Assembly: GCA_035048495.1 (NCBI GenBank)
Contig: CM068549.1
Span: forward strand, 15,409,103-15,473,102
Direction of reading: 5' to 3'
Source: Euptelea pleiosperma
Taxonomy: Eukaryota; Streptophyta; Magnoliopsida; Ranunculales; Eupteleaceae
DNA: 64,000 nucleotides
Shown here: positions 55,727 through 64,000 of the stretch, piece by piece
How positions within the stretch are numbered: position 1 is the stretch's first letter
Layout: the number at the start of each line of letters is the position of its first letter
The notes under the pieces: generated by a model
What the model was told of the DNA's origin: nothing
Seen by the model: the letters and a program-made list of their open reading frames with translations, nothing else
Databases searched by the model: none
Position numbers and translations under genes: made by a program

Positions 55727-58700
55727 GTTGGTGGATAAATATCTTTCATGCTCAACTTGCACAAACACTTATTTAGTTGCCAACTGGGTACTCCTTCGTG
55801 AAAATATCCGCAACTTGTTCATCAGTCTTCACAAAAGGAGTGGATACTTCCCCAGAGACAATCTTCTCTCTAATGAAGTGGCGGTCTACCTCAATGTGTT
55901 TGGCGCGATCATGCTGAACAAGATTGTGAGCAATGCTGATGGCAGCCTTGTTGTCATAGTACAAGCTTACAGATCCTGAAACTGGAAAGCCAAGTTTAGC
56001 AACCTTCACTTTTAACCAGAGCATCTTAAACAAGCCATGAGCCATTGCCTTGAATTTGGCTTCAGCACTAGATCTAGCAACAACTAGTTGTCTCTTGCTC
56101 CTCCAAGTGACCAAATTGTCCCCAACAAGGGTGCAATACCCCGAAGTAGATCGCCGATCATCTTTGGCCCCTGCCCAGTCTGCATCCGCTTATGCCTCTA
56201 TACGCATGTGGCCATTCTTCTCAAAAAGAAGACCTCTTCCAGAAGTTGAATCGAGATACCTCAAGATCCGATGTGCGACTGTAGATGAACACCTCTAGGT
56301 GAGTGCATATACTGACTGAGTGTAACCAACTTCTTCACAGCTAAGGTGAACCTCTCGAACCATGCTCGTGGAGATTGCTTTAGCCCATAGAGGGCTTTCT
56401 TCAGTCGACACAACTTGCTACTATTTCCTGGTGGAGTGAATCCAGGAGGAGGCACCTTGTAGAGTTCTTCATGTAGATCACCATAAAGGAATGCATTCCT
56501 CACATCTAGCTGATGCAAATGCCATGTTTGGTTTGCTGCCAGGGACAACAACACCCTGATAGAGTTCATTTTGGCCACAGGTGTAAAGGTCTCCACATAG
56601 TCTACCCATAGGTTTGAGTGTACCCCTTGGCTACTAATCTTTCTTTGTACTTCTCGACTAACCCGTCTGCCTGGTATTTGACTGTGAACACCCATCTGCA
56701 ACCCACATGTTTGGCAAGTAAACAAGCTCCCATGTCCCACTCTTGTCAAGAGCTCTCATTTCCTTTATCATAGTAGCTTACCACCTTGGTTGAACCGAAC
56801 TTGCTGCGACAAAAGGAATAGGAATGGTGGAAAGGGATGCGACAAAGGCTTTATAGAAGGGAGACAATGCATCATAGGAGACAAAGTGGCTCATGGGATG
56901 CTGAGTGCAACTTGACTCCTTTTCGTAAAGCAATGGGAAGATCAGAAGCATCTATAGAAGGAGAAATGACATGTATAGGATTACCTTGATCTGAGGATGG
57001 TACCACTGGTGCGGGATCAGCTGTGGTTTTCTCCCTTCTGTGATAGACTCGGAGCTCCTTCTGAGTACTAGGAGCACCATCAATCACTGTAACAGATGGA
57101 GTAATCTGAGGCCTCTCAAACTCAAGAGAGGGAGAAGAGAGTAATATCAGCAAGAAGAGGAACATCATACCTCTCTTCACTTCTACTCTCCCCCTGAAGA
57201 GAGGCGGAGAAAAAGGGTACATCCTCACGAAAGGTGACATCCATAGAAATGAATTTCTTTCCTGTGGAGGGATGGTAACACTTATACCCTTTATGGGAAT
57301 AAGAGTAACCCAGAAAGACACATTTAAGTGCTTTAGGATCGAGTTTGGTACGATGAGGACCGATAATGTGCACATAACATACACACCCAAAGATGCGAGG
57401 AGGGACCGTGAAGTGGGAAGCATTGTAAGGACTTGTAATGGAGACTTGAAGTTGAGAACACGGGAGGGCATTCTGTTAGTCAAATAAGTAGCAGTCAAAA
57501 CAACATCTGACCAATAGGAATTGGGGACTTTGGAGCCAATCAGAAGAGATCGAGCTACCTCAGTCAGATGACGCATCTTTCTTTCAGTTTCACCATTTTG
57601 TTGAGGGGTGTAGCTGCAAGAATTTTGGTGACAAATCTCATGGTCTAAAAAGTATTGTTGGAGTCCCCCATACAAATACTCTCTACCTTGGTCAGAACGA
57701 AGGACCTCGATGGAGGCACCAAATTGAGTTAGGATCATCTTATGAAAACCCTTAAAGATGGAATGAACCTCATCTTTGGTTTTCATAGGGTGCATCTAGT
57801 ATGATCATCAACAAAAGTAACAAAATAGCGGAAGCCAAAAATAGAAACCACATGGGAAGGACCCCATACATCAGAATGCACAAGATTAAATGAAATAGAA
57901 CTTCGATTACCTCTTGAAGGATAAGTAGATCGACAGTGTTTTGAAAGCTCATATGTCTCAAAATGCAAGTCAGATAACAAAACTAAAACAAATAAGGCTG
58001 GAAATAAAAGTTTGAGATACTGAAACGAAACATGTCCCAGACGTGCATGCCAACATAAAATAGACTCTATTCTACTCCTACTACTACTAGATGAGGACTG
58101 CAGTGCTGTGAGCTCAGAAGGTTGTCTATCAAAAAGGTACATGCCACCAGCTTCCTGTCCAGTGCCAATCGTCTTCCTCGTCTCGAGGTCCTGAAAGACA
58201 CAGTATGAAGGAAAGAAAGTCACACTGCAATGCAAATATTTGGTAAGAGCACCAACAGATAAGAAATTAGATGTGAAATTGGGAACATGTAAAACAGATT
58301 CAAGTGGAAGCTTAGGAGAGGGGAGAACAGCCCCTTTCCCAGATACAGAAGATAAAGTGCCATCTGTAGTTCTAACTTTATCACGGCCAGAACAAATAGA
58401 ATAGCCCGAAAATAAAGGACGTGCTTGTCATGTGTTCCAACTCTCCTGAATCAATGATCCATTTAGGACTGGAAGTGAGAATGGACACATGATGGGCAGA
58501 CCTAATGATTCCTGTCTGGGCAAAGGATGAAGTGGTAGAAGGACCATCTAGCTGAGAGAGCAACCGGCGAAGTCCTGCAAGCTCGGAAGCAACCAAGGGA
58601 CTAGGAGAAGCCAGTGGAGAGGAACTCTGATGCGGCTGGGCAAACGGAGTAGAGCTCTGAAGAGACGGATCTGATGGTGATGCCAAAGTGTCCATGCTAG
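55727..58700 (-). pseudogene. A4 pol
   Basis: Reading leftward: protease (WIIDSGELEHMTS; DSGE for DSGA) near 58450, GAG-pre-integrase (LCWHARLGHVSFQYLK, about 58050), integrase (HSDVWGPSHVVSIFGFRYF, RSDQGREYLYGG, TPQQNGETERKMRHL, 57560-57890), RT up to RAWFERFTLAVKKL, then a deletion directly into QYMHSPRGVH, and RNase H to 55727. Frameshifts and stops are frequent. Confidence 0.85.
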
Positions 58701-59673
58701 CAGAGTGGGCACCCGAAGATCCAGGTTGACTGAAGTGAGGAGGCTTGCCAGACCTAACTTGCCACAGTGATCACAGTTGGGCCCCTCCTTAGAGGGCTTC
58801 CCAGTAGTGGAAGGATGATACTGCTGGCTAGTGGAAGCAAAAGTCTTCGGCTTCTGAAAGCATTGAGACTGGGAACTGGATCCACTATACGTAGATGCGA
58901 CCAGAGTAGATCTCTCAAGAGTATATGGTGCCATAACACTACGTCTGCTCTTCTCACTCTGAATGTATGAGTACACCTCTTCCTAAGAGGGTAGATCCGC
59001 TCGAGTGCTTAGGAGCTGAAAGGAACTCAAAGATCTGACTCTTCTCTACATATCTTTGGTAGCTGTTGATGTTCTTGGAACCAGTCGAATGAAAGGCATG
59101 GTAGTGATCTAACTCCTCCCACATGCTCTTGAGGGCGGCAAAGTAATTAGATAGGGATTTCTCCTCCTGGTGAAGTCGAGAAATACTCTACTTAAGCTGA
59201 TAGGCCTGACCAACATTCTGCTGCTGAGAGTAAATCTTCCGAGCAGATTCCCAAGCTTCATGAGCAGTATGCATGAAGAGAAAACCACTACTGATATGGG
59301 GTTACATAGAGCTACCGAGTTAGGACATCACAGTGAGATTGTCCATCTCCCATTTAACATAAAGCGAATCATCGGGTGAGGCAGGTTCAGTAGCACGACC
59401 TGTAAGGTAACCCATCTTCCCACAGCCGCCTATGAACATCTTAGCGGCCTGTGACCATTCGAGATAATTCTTCCCATCCAATTTCACCGTAGTAATCTGC
59501 AATCCGGGGTTTTCCATGACCATCTGAGATACCAAAGGTCCTCCAATCCCTTTGGAGGTGGCTTCCGTGCTCAATACTGATCTAGAAGGATTATCCAGGA
59601 TAATAGGTGGTATAATAGGTGGGATAGGATCTAATATAGGATGATCAGCAGCCATTTCCACCATAAAAAACAA
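58701..59673 (-). pseudogene. A4 gag
   Basis: Starts near 59673 or at MAADHPILD just inside; LQITTVKLDGKNYLEWSQAA matches A1 gag. The middle is broken by stops and frameshifts; a zinc-knuckle start CDHCGKLG is seen near 58765 but the second half is lost. 59674-60331 is leader without a gene. Confidence 0.82.
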
Positions 59674-60331
59674 GGAAAGCCAAAGATAAGCTAAACAAAG
59701 AAGCTATTCACACCGAAGGGCCATGGCAACACCATAGATCCAAAGAAAGATCCAAAAAGAACAAAAAAAAAGGACTTAATGAGAAATGGTGATCAATAAG
59801 CACCCATACGAACCTCGAAAATGGACATGAAGTGGCCAGATGAAGGAGGGAAGCATAATGGGGATGTACGAAGGCATCCTAGAGCCATCAAACAACTGTT
59901 GGAGAGGTTTAAGTAAGATGTGGGTTGATTTTGGATCAACCGAAGCTCATATTGGGCACAAAAGCCGTCGGCAGTAACAAAGTGAGAGAGAAATCTTCCC
60001 ACAAGTCTCAAAACGCAATGAAATCGATCGAGTGAGATGTCTACATGTAGCTGAGACTGGGGGGGGGGGGGATTAGATCAAAGCAACAACCCCCCCTAAA
60101 AAATCCAATAAGGCTCCAAAAAACGAGCTGGTTTACAAACTGATTTTTTTTGAATTTTCAAGGAGAATGGCCAAAAAACACACTAAATGGATCCAAAAAA
60201 TTCGCCAAAAATAACCAAAAAGCAGGAAAAAAGGATGCTCTATCTAATGGTGGAGTTTCAGGTAGAGATGGGAGACCTGTCCGTACGGCTACTGACGTCA
60301 GCGAGAAGTCCCCTCTAAATCCTTATAGTTT

Positions 60332-60344
60332 GGCTCTGGTACCA
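60332..60344 (-). other. A4 primer binding site
   Basis: Minus strand TGGTACCAGAGCC; one base differs from the usual TGGTATCAGAGCC. Confidence 0.88.
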
Positions 60345-60577
60345 AGTTGAATTGAAGAACAATGGAGAATTAGGGTTAGGTATAGGGATCAAAGTAAAGA
60401 AGAAGATAGAGAAGAGAGGAGAGAGAGAGAGAGAAATGATGGATGTCGTGTAATTAGGTCACAATGACTCCATAAATCTTATTTATATAAAATCCAAATA
60501 CAAAAGACAAGTATACACCTTTAAGGAGGTATTTACAGAACTACCCCTTATACATGCAAATACGTATATGATAACAC
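60345..60577 (-). repeat. A4 5' LTR
   Basis: 233 bp, TGTTATCATATACG to TTCAATTCAACT on the minus strand; same end as A1, which supports the unusual CT terminus of this family. Confidence 0.9.
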
Positions 60578-62291
60578 TGACCAAGCGGGTGAATATATGT
60601 ATGGTGGTCTTCAACATTATTTAGTTGAACATGGGATTGGCCATCAAAATTCTTGCAGTTACACCTCTCAATAGAGTAGTGTCGCTGAAAGGAAGAATCG
60701 TCATCTCCTTGAGGTAGCTCAATTCCTTCTTGTTGGTAGCAATATGCCGAAGTCTTATTGGTCTGTTTCTGTTTTTACTGCTGCATATCTCATTAATCTT
60801 ATGCCTTCACTCACCTTACACTTTAAGACCCCCTTACCAGATCCTTAAACCAAATTGCTCCCTATTTTTAGTTCATCCTCGTGTGTTTGGCTGTGTTTGC
60901 TATGTCCACATTCTGGGACCAAACCGTACCAAACTGAATCCCAAGGCTGTCAAGTGTATCTTTCTTGGCTATTCTTCCTCCTACAAAAGGTACAAGTGTT
61001 ACCACATCTTGTTTGGAAAGAAGTTTGTCTCCATGGATGTAACCTTTCGTGAGGCTACTTCCTTTTTTCCCCTGCCTCGCTTTAGGGGGAGAAAAGTAGT
61101 GATGAAGAGAGGCTTTCTTAATCTTCGAGTGTTCCTCTTCCTGTTGTTATTCCTCCCACTCTCCTAGTTGAGATGACTGTCCAACCTACTACGGGGTTTG
61201 ATAGTAGTTCTGGTGGTGCTCAAGGGGATCTTAAAGTCTAGAGCCAAAGAGGGAAGGCCACAGCTGATACATGTCCAGTCAGACCAGTTGTATCATCCTT
61301 GGATCCAGGTAATATCTCATCCTCTAAGCCTATTGTGCCATTCGTTCCTGTTACTGACTCTTTATAGATTCATGTGCCCCTAATCTCCCTATTGCTCTTA
61401 GAAAGGTTACTAAGAGATGTATTTAACATCCACTCAGTAACTTTGTTTCGTATGGGGCCTCGTCTCCATCTTATAGGTCATTTGTTACTTCATTGTTTGC
61501 CATTCCTATACCTTCCTCAGCGGCATAAGAGTTGAAACATCCTAAATGGAAGGATGCAATGGTTGAAGAAATGAGAGCCTTAGAAAAGAACAATACCTGG
61601 GAACTGGTTGACTTACCTATAGGGAAGAAACTAATGGGATGCAGATGGGTGTACACTATGAAGTGTGAAGTATAAGGCAAATAGGTCGGTAGAGAAGTAC
61701 ATGGAAAGATTGATAGCCAAAGGATACTCACAGACATATGGCATCGACTATGTAGAGATATTTGCGCCAGTTGCTCATATCTCTTGTTGCTAACTAGTCA
61801 TGGCCTCTCCATCAACTTGATGTGAAGAATGCATTTTTTCATGGGGATCTAAAAGAAGTGTAAATGATTCCTCTACAGGATTCATGCCAACAGGAGGTGA
61901 TCGGAGAGTGTGCAGACTAAAGAAGTCCATGTATGGGCTAACGTAGTCTCCCAGAGCATGGTTTGAAAGGCTTACCTAGGTAGTGAATACCCAAAGCCAA
62001 GCAGATCATACCTCTCATTGTCTGTGGATAATATCATTGTGACGGGCAATGATGGCGATGAAGTTGCAAAGTTAAAGCAATACCTGGTAGGCGAGTTTTA
62101 AACAAAGGATCTAGGACCCCTAAAGTACTTTCTGAACATAAAGGTCGCAAGATCGAGTCAGGGGATCTTCATCTCTCAAAGGAAGTATGTCCTTGATCTG
62201 CTAAAAGACACAGGAAAATTAGGGGCCAGACCCGTGGACACCCCTATAGAACAGAATCACAAGTTAGGAGAGGCAAGTGGTGAGTTACTAA

Positions 62292-62623
62292 GGCCTCGTT
62301 TGTTTTTGTTCACACGTGTTTTTGGACGTAGGCACTTCGGAACCCATGCAAGTTAAACGTGCGTGACTTTGGATGTATGACGTTTGGACGGACTCAACAA
62401 ATCGCGCGCGAAAACCGATTATGTGCGTTTATTTGCACAAATGATGGTGGATGTTGCCCCTGATTCAGTGCATCGTGCTGTATTGTATAAAATTATACAT
62501 GCATGTTTTGGACTGCCACGTGTACACGAATATTTTTATATGGTGCAACCAAACACGTTTTTTGGGCCGAGGTGCGGACATCGACGCCAATGCGCGCGCG
62601 TTCATAAAAAAACAAACATGGCC
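62292..62623. mobile_element. PIF/Harbinger-type MITE
   Basis: 332 bp, ends GGCCTCGTTTGTTTTT and AAAAACAAACATGGCC, target duplication TAA (62289-62291, 62624-62626). Terminal GGCC plus TAA duplication is typical of Harbinger/Tourist elements. No coding region; high in cg words. It sits in the RT-RNase H junction of B2. Confidence 0.85.
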
Positions 62624-63314
62624 TAAAAAATATTGAGAGCTTTCAATGATTAGTTGGGAGGCTGATATATCTTTCTTTGACCAGACCGGATATTAACTAT
62701 GTTGTCCTGTGATCAGCCAGTATATGCACTCTCTTGGAGATATTCACTGGTGGCAGCACACAGGAATTTGATGTATTTCAAACCTCTCTTGGTAGGGGAC
62801 CTCTCTTCAATAAAAACGGTCCATGAGAGTGGAGTCATACACTGATGCAGACTGTGCAGGTGCCAAGAATGACAGAAGATCCACATCCGGATATTGCATA
62901 TTTGTTGAGCGCAATCTTGTGACATGGAGAAGCAAGAAGCAGCCAGTGGTTGCTAGATCCAGTGTAGAGGCTGAGTTTCGAGCTATGACTCATGGCTTAT
63001 GTGAGATGTTGTGGTTGAAGATCTTAGTAGCAGAACTAGGATTTCTTGTTGATGGTTCTGTGACTTGTATTGTAATAATAAAGGCGCAATCAGTATTGCT
63101 TATAATCCGGTTTAGCATGATTGGGCTAAACACATTGAAGTCGACAGGCATTTCTTGCGCGAGAAGATTGATACTGGAGATGTGTGTACTCTTTTTGTGA
63201 AGACTGAAGACCAGGTAGCGGATATATTCACTAAGGGAGTTTCTAGTAATCAGCTATACATGTGTCTAAGCAAGTTGGGCATGATAGATATCTGCGCACC
63301 AACTTGAGGGGGAG

Positions 63315-63543
63315 TGTTGTAAGGGTAGTATTGTAATACCCTTTTATATGTGTAAGGGCATACTTGTCCATGTAAAAAGGTTCTCGTGTAAATAAGAAGA
63401 TTGGAGTCATGTGACACATATGCTCTACCTTTCTCTCATTCTTCTTCTTCTTCTTCTTCTCTCTTTCTCCTTCTTTGTCTCTACCAAACCCTAACCCTAG
63501 AATCAAACCTAATCCTAGAACCAAACCCTGACATTCAATTCCT
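63315..63543 (+). repeat. B2 3' LTR
   Basis: Starts TGTTGTAAGGG after gagggggag, contains a (ttc)n tract near 63440 and AACCCTAA-type words. The right edge is approximate, set by likeness to B1. Confidence 0.7.
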
Positions 63544-63589
63544 TCCTCCTAACATTTTGTTTCTTCCAAAAGTTGTGCATGTGTCATAC

Positions 63590-64000
63590 TCTTGAATGCC
63601 TTCAAGAACCCAGTTATCAGCGGATTCAGATGATGATTGGGTTTGGAAGAAGAATCCAATAGGTCTACTCTCTTCTTTCTATTAGCATCTGGCTAGTGTC
63701 ATGGGAGACTAATATGGTTGCTTTTGTGTGGGGGAAGCCGATTCTAGTAGTCTTGGATAAGATTTTGAATGCTGACCATCTCAACCATTCTAACATGACG
63801 ATCCCGAACAGATGTGTTATGTGCAAAGAGAACGAGGAGAGTGTTAATTATTTATCTTGCATTGTAGAATTGTTCGGGTTGTGTGCAGTTATCCTCTCGG
63901 TCTTCAGTTTTTCCATGGTCTTTCCCAAGGATGTTGCCGATGTGTTTTGATCTAGACCTAGCGAGGTTTTTGGATGTAGAGGAAACATATTTTGGAAAGT
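63590..64000 (+). pseudogene. LINE L6 zf-RVT region, runs off window
   Basis: Reads SADSDDDWVWKKNPIG, then VAFVWGKPILVVLDKILNAD and NRCVMCKENEESVNYL, the zf-RVT part seen in the other LINEs. Frameshifts near 63690 and 63870. Continues beyond 64000. Confidence 0.75.

Larger units (their letters stand above)
55679..60577 (-). mobile_element. copia A4, A1 family, with RT deletion
   Basis: Minus strand. 5' LTR 60345-60577, PBS, gag to RNase H, PPT 55716-55726, then only 37 bp of 3' LTR (55679-55715), fused tail to tail with the A3 LTR. An internal deletion at about 56318 removes roughly 425 bp of RT including YVDD. On the right it abuts B2 integrase at ctgac, as if inserted there. Confidence 0.88.
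60578..63543 (+). mobile_element. copia B2, integrase to 3' LTR
   Basis: Starts in integrase (DQAGEYMYGGLQHYLVEHG) after the A4 LTR. Integrase C-terminus ([19 protein letters not shown]), RT ([13 protein letters not shown] block, YGIDYVEIFAPVA) with the YVDD region shortened and stopped near 62020, RNase H (SYTDADCAGAKNDRRSTSGYC near 62830). A 332-bp MITE interrupts it. Frames are heavily broken. LTR 63315-63543. Confidence 0.85.

Overview
This is nuclear DNA of a flowering plant. One gene can be recognised with confidence: a plant ABC transporter of the ABCC13 (MRP11) type on the + strand. Six short exons with canonical GT-AG borders and matching phases lie between 14784 and 52466. Together they carry 666 coding bases in 37.7 kb. 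Upstream exons must lie left of the window. The intron after the last visible exon runs past 64000, so the 3' exons (rest of TMD1, NBD1, TMD2, NBD2) lie to the right. I cannot name the species. Long introns packed with Ty1/copia and LINE elements, tRNA-Met primer sites and plastid-derived filler DNA all fit an angiosperm with long introns.

Almost everything else is transposable elements, most of them nested. 1-14098: a Ty3/gypsy-like long LTR remnant; a minus-strand copia tail; a LINE split by a structurally complete copia element (A1, 3497-9103, TSD CTACT); a minus-strand copia RT fragment with a local duplication; a copia 3' half (A2) holding a 90-bp piece of plastid psbD and a MITE-like insertion; and a second copia family (B1). 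14857-21819 (intron): a minus-strand LINE back to back with plus-strand LINEs, one LINE nested in another. 22872-40346 (intron): tandem repeats, an unclassified element with an array of palindromic words (P1), copia pieces F1, G and F2, a TRIM element, and a complete but decayed copia element (D, 33456-39185, TSD ACATC) inside a LINE.

40408-48393 (intron): a MITE cluster, a PPR pseudogene, a foldback MITE, a minisatellite and a LINE tail. 48482-52347 (intron): two minus-strand exon-like blocks with matching phase (possible nested antisense gene or remnant) and a second palindromic-word element (P2). 52467-64000 (intron, open to the right): copia halves A3 (+) and A4 (-) fused tail to tail through broken LTRs, copia B2 with a Harbinger-type MITE, and another LINE.

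The transposons show order of insertion (copia into LINE, LINE into LINE, MITE and TRIM into copia). Every copia copy examined is broken by stops, frameshifts, deletions or active-site changes, so none looks autonomous. The transporter reading frame is clean in all six exons, so the host gene appears to be kept while its introns have expanded.
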